47,335 nucleotides of DNA from DATAWZ01 sp036266975 (lineage in GTDB: Bacteria; Actinomycetota; Thermoleophilia; Solirubrobacterales; Solirubrobacteraceae). The notes beneath the pieces were generated by a model, which worked only from the letters and a program-made list of their open reading frames with translations, was not told the DNA's origin and made no database searches. Below, piece by piece: positions 14,090 to 23,358 of the stretch. Numbering within the stretch: the stretch's first letter is position 1; the number at the start of each line of letters is the position of its first letter. The translations under genes and the position numbers were made by a program. The stretch is taken from contig DATAWZ010000200.1 in NCBI GenBank assembly GCA_036266975.1, forward strand, positions 1 through 47,335, read 5' to 3'.

Positions 14090-16414
14090 GTGGCCGCGAC
14101 CGACTCGAAGCGCCCTGCGGCGACGAATGACCGGGCCATCGCCCAGCCCGCGTGGGCGGCGTTGCTCGACGCCGGCCGCCAGGACGGGCGGCTGGTCTCG
14201 GGTGCCCGCGAGGGCCCCCGCGCGGGGAGCGTCACCCCGCTGCCCTCCGACCTGCACCCCGACCTGCTCGCCGGTTTGCGCGGCGCGGACATCCAGGCGC
14301 TGTGGACCCATCAGGCCCAGGCCCTCGAGCAGGCCTGGAAGCAAACGACGATCGTCACCACCGGGACCGCGTCGGGCAAGTCGCTGTGCTTCAACCTGCC
14401 CACGCTGGAGATCCTCTGCCGGGATCCCCGCGCCCGCGCGCTCTACCTCTACCCGACCAAGGCGCTCGCCCAGGACCAGGCGCGCGCCCTGGACACGCTG
14501 GGCCTGCGGGGGCACGTGCGCCCGGCGATCTACGATGGCGACACGCCCCGCGAGGCGCGCGCCCAGATCCGCCGGCGCGCCAACCTGGTGCTCACCAACC
14601 CGGACATGCTGCACCTGGGCGTGCTCCCCAATCACGCCGCGTGGGGCGACTTCCTGAGCAACCTGGCGGTGGTCGTCGTCGACGAGGCGCACGTCTACCG
14701 CGGGGTGTTCGGCTCGCACGTGGGCAACGTGCTGCGCCGCCTGCGCCGCCTCGCGGCCGGCTACGGCACCACGCCGCGCTTTCTGCTCGCCTCGGCGACG
14801 ATCGCCAACCCGGCCGAGCTCGCCGAGCGCCTGACCGGCCTGGAGGACGTGGGGGTGATCGAGCGCGACGGGTCGCCGGCGCCACAGCGGCAGATCGCGC
14901 TGTGGAACCCGCCGCTGACCGACGAGCGGCTGGGCACGCGCCGCTCGACCCTGCTCGAGGCCGCCGAGATCGTCATCGCCCTGCTGCGCGCCGAGGTCCG
15001 CGCGATCTGCTTCATCAAGTCGCGCCGGGCGGTCGAGCTGGTCAGCCGCATGATCTGCGACGAGGCGCCCGAGCTCGCCGACTTCGTCGCGCCCTACCGA
15101 GCCGGCTACACCGCCCCACAGCGGCGCGAGCTGGAGGCGCGGCTGCAGAGCGGCGAGCTGCGCGCGGTCATCAGCACCGACGCGCTCGAGCTGGGGATCG
15201 ACATCGGCGCGCTGGACGCGGCGGTCGTCGTCGGCTACCCGGGGACGGTGGCCAGCCTGCGCCAGATGTGGGGGCGAGCGGGTCGGCGCGGACGCGGCCT
15301 GGCCCTCTACGTGGCCGGCGAAGACGCGCTCGACCAGTTCTTCTGCCGTCATCCCGACGACATCCTCGAGCGTCCGGTCGAATCGGCGATCCTCGACCAC
15401 GAGAGCCGCGAGATCCATCTCGCCCACCTCGCCTGCGCCGCCCACGAGGCGCCGCTGTCGGCGGCCAACGCCGAGGTGCTCGGGCCGCACTGGGAGGCCT
15501 ACGCCGAGGTGCTCGAGCAGTCCGGGCAACTCCGCCGCCGCGGCGAGAGCTTCGTCCCGCGCCACCCCGGCGAGTACCCGGCGGCGGCGGTCTCGCTGCG
15601 CTCGGCCTCGCCGGACAGCATCGCGATCGTCGACGTGAGCTCAGGCGAGCTGCTCGGCACCACCGAGGCGGCTCGCGCGCCGAGCACAGTGCACCAGGGC
15701 GCGGTCTACCTGCATCTCGGGCGCGCCTACGAGGTCGCCGAGCTCGACTTCGACGCGCGCCGCGCGCTCGTGCACCCGTTCTCGGGCGACTGGTACACCC
15801 AGCCCAAGCGCGAGACCGAGACGCTGGTCGAGCGGCTGCTCGACCGACGCGAGGCGTGTGGGGTGACGCTCTCCTTCGGGCGCGTGCTGGTCACCGAGAC
15901 CGTGCTCGCCTACCAGCGCCGCCGCCGCGGGGACCACAGCGCGGTCGACCTTCAGGCGCTCGATCTCCCCCAGACGAGCTTCGCCACCCAGGCGCTGTGG
16001 TACGAGCTCGAGTACGAGTGGCTCGCCGACCGGCTGCCGCTGGAGCGGCTGCTCGGCGCGCTGCACGCGACCGAGCACGCGCAGATCGCCGTCCTGCCGC
16101 TGCTGGCGATGTGCGACCGCTGGGACATCGGCGGCCTGTCGACCAACCTGCATCCCCAGACCGGGCGACCGACGATATTCATCCACGACGGGCATCCGGG
16201 CGGGATCGGGCTCGTGCGGCAGGCGTTCGAGCGCTTCGAACGGCTCTGCGAGGACGCGCGCCGGCTGATCGCCGGCTGCCGCTGCGCCGCCGGATGCCCC
16301 TCGTGCGTGCAGTCACCCAAATGCGGCAATCTCAACGAGCCGCTCTCCAAGGCGGGCGCGCTCGCCATCCTGGAGGCACTGACCGGCGGCGTCCCAGCGA
16401 CGCGCAGCCGCTAA
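14090..16414 (+). CDS. DEAD/DEAH-box helicase with C-terminal cysteine cluster (MrfA/Hrq1 type)
   Basis: A 774-residue superfamily 2 helicase. Motif I is VTTGTASGKS (Lys97), motif II VVDEAHVY (Asp198 onward), motif III LLASATIANP, and motif VI QMWGRAGRRGRG. After the helicase core comes a long C-terminal region ending in a four-cysteine cluster, CRCAAGCPSCVQSPKCGN, the MZB/DUF1998 metal site. This combination defines the MrfA/YprA and Hrq1 group, 3'-5' helicases in DNA repair; B. subtilis MrfA acts in mitomycin C repair. The GTG start has TACTAT 6 bases upstream and no ribosome binding site. It is divergent from gpgS and not obviously part of an operon. Confidence 0.9.
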   Translation: MAATDSKRPAATNDRAIAQPAWAALLDAGRQDGRLVSGAREGPRAGSVTPLPSDLHPDLLAGLRGADIQALWTHQAQALEQAWKQTTIVTTGTASGKSLCFNLPTLEILCRDPRARALYLYPTKALAQDQARALDTLGLRGHVRPAIYDGDTPREARAQIRRRANLVLTNPDMLHLGVLPNHAAWGDFLSNLAVVVVDEAHVYRGVFGSHVGNVLRRLRRLAAGYGTTPRFLLASATIANPAELAERLTGLEDVGVIERDGSPAPQRQIALWNPPLTDERLGTRRSTLLEAAEIVIALLRAEVRAICFIKSRRAVELVSRMICDEAPELADFVAPYRAGYTAPQRRELEARLQSGELRAVISTDALELGIDIGALDAAVVVGYPGTVASLRQMWGRAGRRGRGLALYVAGEDALDQFFCRHPDDILERPVESAILDHESREIHLAHLACAAHEAPLSAANAEVLGPHWEAYAEVLEQSGQLRRRGESFVPRHPGEYPAAAVSLRSASPDSIAIVDVSSGELLGTTEAARAPSTVHQGAVYLHLGRAYEVAELDFDARRALVHPFSGDWYTQPKRETETLVERLLDRREACGVTLSFGRVLVTETVLAYQRRRRGDHSAVDLQALDLPQTSFATQALWYELEYEWLADRLPLERLLGALHATEHAQIAVLPLLAMCDRWDIGGLSTNLHPQTGRPTIFIHDGHPGGIGLVRQAFERFERLCEDARRLIAGCRCAAGCPSCVQSPKCGNLNEPLSKAGALAILEALTGGVPATRSR

Positions 16415-16444
16415 CCTGCGGCGTCGCGACTCCGCTGGGGCCTC

Positions 16445-18463
16445 GTGCGCCCTCGCTGCTCCGTGTCCGATACTGCGCCCAACAGCCCTCGCGTCGGCAA
16501 CGCACGGCCGCTCGTCCGCGATCGTCGCCGACCCCCGACCCGCGACCGCAGCCTGGCCACGCTCGCCGGCCTCATCGGGCTGGCGCTGGTCGCGATCATC
16601 CTCGCGCTGATCGTCCACGCGGCGCGGCACAGCTCGGACCCCGTCCACTCGCCGCCGCTGCTGACCGCGCCCGGCGGCCCCAACGGGCCGAGCGTCATCG
16701 AGGGACCGGGCGGCCGCGTGGCGCTGCGGACCTGGCGCGTGCGCAAGGACCCGGGGGACCTCGGGACCACGCTCGGCTGGCAGGACGGGGGATTCGGCGG
16801 CACGCTCGAGCAGGTCCCGTTCGACGTGAACACCTCGCCGGTGACCGGGCATGCCGGTCAGCTCAACTACGACGGGTCGGTCGCGTGGTTCCGCTCGAGC
16901 TTCACGACCACGCAGAGCGGCCTATACGCGATCGACTTCGACTCGGTCAACTTCGTGGCCACCGTGTGGGTCGACGGCAAGAAGCTCGGCCAGCACGTCG
17001 GCGAGTACCTGCCCTTCGAGATGCTCTTCGGAGCGCAGGCCGGGCGCCACACGCTCGTCGTGCGTGTGGACTGGCGCGACCCCGACACCACGCAGACCAA
17101 CGCCGGCTTCCACCGCACCTGGTTCAACTTCGGCGGAATCGACGGCGAGGTCACCGTGCGCCCCGTGGGGCTCGCCGACATCCAGTACCCAGCGATCCAC
17201 ACGACGGTCAGCCACGGCCAGGCGACCGTCGAGGTGAGCGTCCCGGTCAAGAACTACGGCCCGCAGCGAGCGATCGTGGTGGGCGGCACGCTGAGTGACG
17301 CGGGCTCGACGATCGCGCTCCCGTTCGCGCCGATCACCGTCGGCCATGACGGGGTCGACGAGACGACGGCGCGCGTCACGATCAACAGCCCCTCGCTGTG
17401 GTCCCCGGCGCATCCGAACATGTACGGCCTGAGCCTGTCGGTCGGCCGCCAGAGCAGCTATTACGTGCCGGTCGGGCTGCGCCAGCTCACCTGGTCGGGC
17501 GGCCGCCTGTATCTGAACGGCAGGCGGCTGATCCTGCACGGCGCGTCGATCCAGGAGGACGCCGACCGGCGCGGCGACGCGCTCACCCCGCAGGACCAGG
17601 ACGACCTCGTCTATGAGCTCAAGCGGATCGGCGCCAACGCCACCCGCACCCAGCACCCGCTCGACCCCGGCCTGCTCGAGCGCCTGGACCGCGCCGGGAT
17701 CCTCGTGCTCGAGGGCGTCGGCCCCGTCGACCCGGCGGGCGACTGGACGTCGCGCACGCCGACCCTGATGAGGATCGCCGAGGATCGGGTGCGCGCCACC
17801 GTCGAGCAGGACCAGGCGCACCCCTCGATCATCGCCTGGACCCTCGCCAACGAGGTCGCGGGCAACGGCCACACCGGCGGCCAGGCCCAGTACGTGCAGG
17901 CGATGGGCGACTGGATCCACCAGAACGACCCCGGCCAGCTCGTCGCCCTGGACGTGTGGGGCGAGAACCCGCCGGCGCCGGGCGAGGTCGGTCCGATGTA
18001 CCGCGACGTCGACCTGGTCGGCGAGACCAACTACTCGGGCTGGTACAACGGGCCGCTGAGCCCCCCCTCGGCGGTCGAGGCCTACATCCGCCAGTTCCTG
18101 GCCCGCATGCACCGGACGTTCCCGGACAAGGTGCAGATCATCAGCGAGTTCGGCGCCGAGGCCAACGGCAGGAACCCCACGGACGAGCCGGGCGGGTACG
18201 ACTTCCAGGCCAAACTGCTGGCCGAGAACATCCAGATCTACGAGCACGACCCGCAGCTCGCCGGGATGCTGATGTGGGACCTGCGCGACTTCGCCCTGGA
18301 GCCGAAGTTCGCGGGCGGCTCGATCAACCTGCGCATCCCGGAGATCAAGCTGGTCAAGGGCATCGACCAGAAGGGTCTGTGGACCTACGAGAACGTGCCC
18401 AAGCCGGCGATGCTCGTCGTCGCGCGCATGTACGACGCGCTCGGCGGTTCGACCAGCTACTGA
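16445..18463 (+). CDS. Membrane-anchored glycoside hydrolase family 2 protein
   Basis: A 672-residue protein with a basic N-terminus and one membrane segment at about residues 36-60 (LAGLIGLALVAIILALIV), so the enzyme is probably anchored with its catalytic part outside the cell. A jelly-roll sugar-binding domain (residues about 120-240, WFRSSFTTTQSGLYAID), an Ig-like domain and a TIM barrel follow. The acid/base Glu470 lies in TLANEVAGNG and the nucleophile Glu568 in IISEFGAEA, the normal GH2 pair. The substrate (beta-galactoside, glucuronide or mannoside) is undetermined. GTG 16445 is used; a GTG at 16463 is equally possible. Its stop is one base from that of the convergent secreted protein gene. 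Confidence 0.85.
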   Translation: MRPRCSVSDTAPNSPRVGNARPLVRDRRRPPTRDRSLATLAGLIGLALVAIILALIVHAARHSSDPVHSPPLLTAPGGPNGPSVIEGPGGRVALRTWRVRKDPGDLGTTLGWQDGGFGGTLEQVPFDVNTSPVTGHAGQLNYDGSVAWFRSSFTTTQSGLYAIDFDSVNFVATVWVDGKKLGQHVGEYLPFEMLFGAQAGRHTLVVRVDWRDPDTTQTNAGFHRTWFNFGGIDGEVTVRPVGLADIQYPAIHTTVSHGQATVEVSVPVKNYGPQRAIVVGGTLSDAGSTIALPFAPITVGHDGVDETTARVTINSPSLWSPAHPNMYGLSLSVGRQSSYYVPVGLRQLTWSGGRLYLNGRRLILHGASIQEDADRRGDALTPQDQDDLVYELKRIGANATRTQHPLDPGLLERLDRAGILVLEGVGPVDPAGDWTSRTPTLMRIAEDRVRATVEQDQAHPSIIAWTLANEVAGNGHTGGQAQYVQAMGDWIHQNDPGQLVALDVWGENPPAPGEVGPMYRDVDLVGETNYSGWYNGPLSPPSAVEAYIRQFLARMHRTFPDKVQIISEFGAEANGRNPTDEPGGYDFQAKLLAENIQIYEHDPQLAGMLMWDLRDFALEPKFAGGSINLRIPEIKLVKGIDQKGLWTYENVPKPAMLVVARMYDALGGSTSY

Positions 18464-18464
18464 C

Positions 18465-20813
18465 CTACTTCGGCGGCTTGGCCGGCGCCCGAGCGAGGTA
18501 GCTCTGCCCGGTGTGCAAGACGATCGTGCGCCGTCGGGCGAAGTCGTGCACCGCGACGGCGCCGCGCATCACCTTCGTGAGCGTCCCCTCGCAGCGGTCC
18601 TCGGTCTGGAACTCGGTGCCGCGAACGGTGGCCGAGCTGTAGCGGCCGCTCGTCTGAAAGCGCCCGTGGGCGTCGCTGTCGAGCAGGCGCAGCACCTTGC
18701 TCGAGAGCTTGGCCGCCGACGCGAGCGCCCGCCCAGAGCTCGAGCACACCCTCGCCGCCGAGGGACCCCCGACGAGGTCCAGCTTCGTCAGCCCCTTCCG
18801 CTTGCGGGGCTGCAGGACCTGGAACAGGCCGGCGGTGAACTGCCCGGACTGCAGCGTCCTGGTGGTCGTGTGCTTGGCCGTCGATGCGGTGAGCTGCACC
18901 GTGCCGGCGTCGGTGTCCAGGATCGAGCCGACGGGGATATTCCGCGCCTGGGTGAGCGGAACGAAGGCCCGGCCCTTGGCGGCGGCCGAGGCCTTCTTGC
19001 CCTTCCGGTGGTGACGGGCGACCGGATACTCGATGAGCACCTTCCCCTTGATCACCGCGGCGCCCACCGTCTGGCCGAGCACCGGCAGGCCGGGCGTGGA
19101 AAAGGCCAACTCGGTGCCGTAGGTGGCGCCGGCCCCGTTCTCCGCGACCAGGCGGAAGACGTAGCGCGTGGACGGCGAGAGGCCGTTGACCGTGACCGAC
19201 ACTGCCACGGGGACGCTCGAGGCCGGCAACGTGAGCGCGGTGGCCGGGGCGCTGACCAGGTGATCGGGGTTGCTGCCGTACTGGAAGAAGTAGGTTGATG
19301 CCTGGCCCTCGGTGTTCGCCGCGCCGGTCAACGTCACGCTCGTCGGCCCGGCGACGACGCCGAGCGCCGTGGTCACCGCCGGCGGCTCGCGGAGGGGGAC
19401 GGGCGCACTCCTGGCGCTGACCGAGCTCACCGCATTGGTCGCGGTCACCACGCAGGTGAGCGTCGTGCCCAGGTCGGCCGACTGCACCGTGTAGTTGCCG
19501 CCGGTGGCGATCGGGACGCCGTCGCGGTCCCAGGCGAAGACGAACGTCAGCGGCTGGCTGTCGGGATCGCGCCAGCCGCCGCTCGCGCACTGCAGCTGCT
19601 GGCCGACGGCGGGCATGCCCGACACCGTCGGGACGCTCGCGTCCTCGGGCGCCTTGGCCGACTCGTAGGCGCCGATGTCGCAGGGGATCCCGCGCTCGAC
19701 GCCGCGCTGGTCGACTCCCGCACCCCCACAACTCGTCCCGCCGGCGTCAATCGCTGGGCTGGCGGCGGTGAGGGCGTAGGTCGGCGTGGGGCCGCCGTTG
19801 TCCGCCGGCGCGGTGCCGACGAGCTGGGGGGCCGTATCGGGCGGCCGGTCGGTCGAGGCGTCGAATCCACAGGTGGTCCCGTCGTCGATGTTGTCGCCGA
19901 GCGAGGTGATCGTTCCGCTGCAGTTCTCTGGCGCGCAGCCCGCGGAAACCCCGGAATACTCGCTGCAGTTGTCGGCGAGGATCGAGTCCTGCACGGTCGT
20001 CGTGCCGCTTGCGACGACCAAGCCGCCGCCCTCGCCGCTCTCGGTGCCGCCGTTCGCGGGAGTGGACTCGTTGTCGGCGATCGTCGAGTTCGCGAGCATG
20101 ACCGTCCCCCCGTCGTCGTAAATGCCCCCGCCGTCCGCCGCGGCGTTCTGGTCGATCGTGCTGTTGACGACGTCGAGCGCGGCCCCGCTCGCGTCGTAGA
20201 CGGCGCCGCCCTCATACGGCGGGCAGTCGTCCTCGCCGGAGTCGATCTCGCTCGCGCTGACGGTCAGGTTGCCGGCGAGATTGGCAAGCCCTGCCCCCTG
20301 GCAGGCGATGCCGCCGCGAACGACGTCATCGACGAGCGTGGTCTGGGCGTCGTTCTCGACGGCGCCACCGGGCGTCGTCGCGCTCCAGCCGTGGTCGAGC
20401 GTCACGTCCTCGATCGTGATGTCCGCAGGGATCGCTCCGGTCGCGCAGCTGCCGCCTGGCGCCGCGTTGCAGAGGGCGAACAGCTGCACCGGGCCGTCGG
20501 ATACGCCCTCGATCGTGGTGGTCGCGGCTCCGGCGCCCTCGATCGTGAGGGTGTGATTGATGAAGATCGCCCCCGCGGTACTGATCTCGTATTCGGTCCC
20601 GCCGGCCTGCGCGGGCAGCATGACCGTGTCGCCCGCGGCGGAGTCGGCGACCGCGCCGCGCAGCGAACAGTTGCTCGCGCTCGGACACACCGGCGCCGCC
20701 GGGTCGAGGTTCGTGGTGACCGTCCACACCGTCGCCTGCGCGACGGCCGGCAGCGCGAGCAGCGCGAGCGCCGCCACCAGCCCCACGAGCCCCCGTATGC
20801 GAAACGCCCCCAT
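18465..20813 (-). CDS. Secreted beta-helix repeat protein with FecR-like C-terminal domain
   Basis: A 782-residue exported protein. A signal peptide (LVGLVAALALLALPAVAQA, cleavage near residue 28) precedes a right-handed beta-helix region (about 30-380) with cysteines and repeated motifs such as VNSTIDQNAAADGGGIYDD, ending SPAIDAGG and DIGAYES, as in polymorphic-outer-membrane/choice-of-anchor proteins. An Ig-like domain (about 390-465) and a fibronectin type III-like domain (about 475-570, GLSPSTRYVFRLVAENG) follow. After a basic linker (RHHRKGKKA), residues about 600-775 resemble a FecR domain (ATVRGTEFQTED, VMRGAVAVHD). It probably sits at the cell surface and may bind polysaccharide; the function is unknown. 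ATG 20813 has AGGGGG upstream. Confidence 0.75.
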   Translation of the reverse strand: MGAFRIRGLVGLVAALALLALPAVAQATVWTVTTNLDPAAPVCPSASNCSLRGAVADSAAGDTVMLPAQAGGTEYEISTAGAIFINHTLTIEGAGAATTTIEGVSDGPVQLFALCNAAPGGSCATGAIPADITIEDVTLDHGWSATTPGGAVENDAQTTLVDDVVRGGIACQGAGLANLAGNLTVSASEIDSGEDDCPPYEGGAVYDASGAALDVVNSTIDQNAAADGGGIYDDGGTVMLANSTIADNESTPANGGTESGEGGGLVVASGTTTVQDSILADNCSEYSGVSAGCAPENCSGTITSLGDNIDDGTTCGFDASTDRPPDTAPQLVGTAPADNGGPTPTYALTAASPAIDAGGTSCGGAGVDQRGVERGIPCDIGAYESAKAPEDASVPTVSGMPAVGQQLQCASGGWRDPDSQPLTFVFAWDRDGVPIATGGNYTVQSADLGTTLTCVVTATNAVSSVSARSAPVPLREPPAVTTALGVVAGPTSVTLTGAANTEGQASTYFFQYGSNPDHLVSAPATALTLPASSVPVAVSVTVNGLSPSTRYVFRLVAENGAGATYGTELAFSTPGLPVLGQTVGAAVIKGKVLIEYPVARHHRKGKKASAAAKGRAFVPLTQARNIPVGSILDTDAGTVQLTASTAKHTTTRTLQSGQFTAGLFQVLQPRKRKGLTKLDLVGGPSAARVCSSSGRALASAAKLSSKVLRLLDSDAHGRFQTSGRYSSATVRGTEFQTEDRCEGTLTKVMRGAVAVHDFARRRTIVLHTGQSYLARAPAKPPK

Positions 20814-20859
20814 CACGCCCCCTGAACACGCTGCGGGTGCCGAGGTTCCGCCGCCCAGT

Positions 20860-21252
20860 TCACTTTCCCAGCGCGAAGGCCAGCAGCAGCAGCGCGACGA
20901 CGTGAAAGGTCTGGTCGACGTCAGCCGCCACCGGCAGGTTCTCGGAGGGCCTCAGGCCCTTGACCGCCGTCATGTAACGCGCGATCAGCGTGCCGTCGTC
21001 CTGGATCAGGTGAGGCACGAAGATGGCCGGGATCGCCCACAGCAGCTGCACGTCGAGCTTGTCGGCGAGCAGGGCGGGCAGGAACGCGATCGTGTACGTG
21101 CAGACGTGCGTCACCAGCGCCCGCCGCGCCTGCGGGTCTCCAGAGACCAGCCCGCCGCGTTTGTGCAGCGCTTGCCAATCGGTCTGCAGCAGGTAGTCAC
21201 CGACGAGGTGGCTCACGAGCAGCAGCACAAACATCTGCACCCAGCTCAGCAT
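20860..21252 (-). CDS. DUF3307 membrane protein
   Basis: A 130-residue integral membrane protein with about three to four hydrophobic segments (MFVLLLVSHLVGDYLLQ, YTIAFLPALLADKL, LLWAIPAIFVPHLIQ, FHVVALLLLAFALG). The N-terminal HLVGDYLLQTDWQA and the later histidine/aspartate motif PHLIQDDGT are typical of DUF3307 proteins, whose function is unknown. ATG 21252 has GGAGGG with 6 bases spacing and TAGGCT 18 bases upstream. It is divergent from the GH15 gene. Confidence 0.75.
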   Translation of the reverse strand: MLSWVQMFVLLLVSHLVGDYLLQTDWQALHKRGGLVSGDPQARRALVTHVCTYTIAFLPALLADKLDVQLLWAIPAIFVPHLIQDDGTLIARYMTAVKGLRPSENLPVAADVDQTFHVVALLLLAFALGK

Positions 21253-21270
21253 CACGTGCCCTCCGCGGAG

Positions 21271-21317
21271 AGCCTACGCACTCGGCCGACCGTCCGCCAT
21301 CTTCGACGCGGTAGGCT
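21271..21317. promoter_or_regulatory. Divergent promoters with identical TAGGCT -10 boxes
   Basis: TAGGCT occurs on the minus strand at 21276-21271, followed by GGAGGG and the DUF3307 ATG, and on the plus strand at 21312-21317, followed by AGGGGGAG and the GH15 GTG. Both leaders would be about 10-30 bases and carry ribosome binding sites, unlike the leaderless genes elsewhere in the window. Confidence 0.4.
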
Positions 21318-21349
21318 TGGCTGATCGTGAGGGGGAGTGGCAGCGCGTC

Positions 21350-23278
21350 GTGAGTCCCACCGCGCCCCAGTCGGCGCCGGGTCGCGGCGCCTTTCCGGCG
21401 ATCGCCGAGTACGCGTTCCTGTCGGATTGCGAATCGTGCGCGCTGATCGCGCCTTCGGGCAACGTCGAGTGGATGTGCCTGCCGCGGATGGACTCGCCGA
21501 GCGTGTTCGGAGCGATTCTGGACCGCGACGCCGGCGGCTTTCGGATCGGCCCAGCCGACGTGAGCGTCCCCGCCGGCATCCGCTACCTGCCGGGGACGAT
21601 GGTGCTCGAAACCAGCTGGGAGACGCGCATGGGGTGGGTGATCGTACGCGACGTGCTGTGCATCGGCCCATGGCATCACAGCGACGAGCGCTCACACACG
21701 CATCGGCGCTCGCCGACCGACTACGACGCTGACCACGTCCTGCTGCGCACGGTGCGCTGCGTGCACGGCTCGGCCGAGATCCACCTCGACTGCGAGCCGG
21801 TGTTCGACTACGGCGGGCTCGCCGCGGAGTGGAGCTATACCGGCTCGGGCTACCACGAGGCGGTCGCCTCCAGCGAGGGAATGGAGCTCAAGCTGCGCCT
21901 GGTCACCGACCTGAACCTGGGCTTCGAGGGGCCGCGCGCCCGGGCGCGGACGATTCTGCGCGAGGGCGACGTGGCCTTCGCCGCGCTGGGCTGGTCCGAG
22001 CACCCGCTTCCCCAGAACTACGACGACGCCTACGAGCGGCTGGTGCGCACCGCCCACCACTGGCAGGAGTGGCTCAAGCAGGGCACGTTCCCCGACCACC
22101 CCTGGCGGACCTACCTTCAGCGCAGCGCGCTGACGCTCAAAGGCCTCTGCTATGCGCCGACCGGCGCCATGATCGCGGCCGCTACGACCTCGCTGCCCGA
22201 GACGCCGCAGGGCGAGCGCAACTGGGACTATCGCTACACGTGGATCCGCGACTCCACGTTCATGCTGTGGGCGCTGTACACGCTCGGGTTCGACTGGGAG
22301 GCCAACGACTTCTTCTACTTCGTGGCCGACGTGGTCGAGGCCGAGGAGAGCGACCTGCAGATCATGTACGGCATCAACGGGGAGAGCCGGCTGCAGGAGC
22401 AGGAGCTCGAGCACCTCTCCGGCTACGACGGCGCGCGCCCGGTGCGGATCGGCAACGGCGCCTACAGCCAGCGCCAGCACGACGTGTGGGGAGCGGTGCT
22501 CGACTCGATCTACCTGCACACCAAGTCGCGCGATCAGCTGCCCGAGCGGGTGTGGCCGATCATCAAGCGTCAGGTGCAGTGCGCCCTGGAGAACTGGCGC
22601 GACCCCGACCGCGGGATCTGGGAGGTGCGCGGGGAGCCCAAGCACTTCACCTCCTCGAAGATGATGTGCTGGGTGGCCGCCGACCGCGGCGCCCGCCTCG
22701 CCATGCTCCGTGACGACGACGCGCTGGCGGCGCGCTGGCAGTCGGCCGCGGAGGAGATCCACGCCGACATCTGCGAGCACGCCCTGGACGATCGCAGCGT
22801 GTTCACTCAGCACTACGACACGACCGCGCTGGACGCCTCGGTGCTGCTGATGCCGCTCGTGCGGTTCCTGCCCGCCGCGGACCCGCGCATCGTCGCGACG
22901 GTCCACGCGATCGCCGACGAGCTGACCGAGGACGGGCTCGTGCTGCGTTACCGCATCGAGGAGACCGACGACGGGCTGCGGGGTGAAGAGGGGACGTTCA
23001 CCATCTGCTCGTTCTGGCTCGTCGCGGCGCTGTCGGAGATCGGCGAGAACGACCGCGCACGGGAGCTCTGCGAGAAGCTGCTCTCCTACGCGAGCCCGCT
23101 ACAGCTCTACGCCGAGGAGATCGATCCCCGCACCGGGCGTCACCTGGGCAACTTCCCGCAGGCGTTTACGCATCTCGCGCTGATCAACGCTGCGATGCAC
23201 GTGATCAGCGCCGAGCGCGCCGAGAGCGCGGACTTCTCGCTGGACCGCGAGCTGGAGCGGCTGCGCGAGACCCTCTGA
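21350..23278 (+). CDS. Glycoside hydrolase family 15 protein (glucoamylase/trehalase-like)
   Basis: A 642-residue cytoplasmic GH15 protein. The N-terminal beta-sandwich domain begins AIAEYAFLSDCESCALI and shows NVEWMCLPRMDSPSVF; the (alpha/alpha)6 barrel carries NWDYRYTWIRDS with the general acid region, and EEGTFTICSFWLVAAL with the second catalytic Glu near the end. Actinobacterial members of this sub-branch hydrolyse trehalose or alpha-glucan ends; which one applies here is not decided. The start is uncertain: GTG 21350 is chosen because a strong AGGGGGAG lies upstream, whereas a TTG at 21317 overlaps the putative -10. It is followed 80 bases later by phosphoketolase, in line with a role in carbohydrate breakdown. 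Confidence 0.88.
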   Translation: MSPTAPQSAPGRGAFPAIAEYAFLSDCESCALIAPSGNVEWMCLPRMDSPSVFGAILDRDAGGFRIGPADVSVPAGIRYLPGTMVLETSWETRMGWVIVRDVLCIGPWHHSDERSHTHRRSPTDYDADHVLLRTVRCVHGSAEIHLDCEPVFDYGGLAAEWSYTGSGYHEAVASSEGMELKLRLVTDLNLGFEGPRARARTILREGDVAFAALGWSEHPLPQNYDDAYERLVRTAHHWQEWLKQGTFPDHPWRTYLQRSALTLKGLCYAPTGAMIAAATTSLPETPQGERNWDYRYTWIRDSTFMLWALYTLGFDWEANDFFYFVADVVEAEESDLQIMYGINGESRLQEQELEHLSGYDGARPVRIGNGAYSQRQHDVWGAVLDSIYLHTKSRDQLPERVWPIIKRQVQCALENWRDPDRGIWEVRGEPKHFTSSKMMCWVAADRGARLAMLRDDDALAARWQSAAEEIHADICEHALDDRSVFTQHYDTTALDASVLLMPLVRFLPAADPRIVATVHAIADELTEDGLVLRYRIEETDDGLRGEEGTFTICSFWLVAALSEIGENDRARELCEKLLSYASPLQLYAEEIDPRTGRHLGNFPQAFTHLALINAAMHVISAERAESADFSLDRELERLRETL

Positions 23279-23282
23279 CGCC

Positions 23283-23309
23283 TTGCAACGTCCGGCTCGG
23301 GTGTATACC
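23283..23309 (+). promoter_or_regulatory. Candidate promoter for phosphoketolase
   Basis: TTGCAA at 23283-23288 and TATACC at 23304-23309 are separated by 15 bases, a short but workable spacing. An AT-richer leader containing AATTATCT follows, and GAGGGGGCC precedes the ATG at 23359. Confidence 0.35.
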
Positions 23310-23358
23310 TTCCGCTGCCAACACAGAATTATCTCTACGCAAGACGTGAGGGGGGCCG

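Noticed and set aside
14152..17298. A 1048-residue plus-strand ORF across the helicase and GH2 genes
   Set aside because: Its Arg/Gly/Pro-rich composition is that of an out-of-frame shadow; the helicase and GH2 motifs are in other frames.
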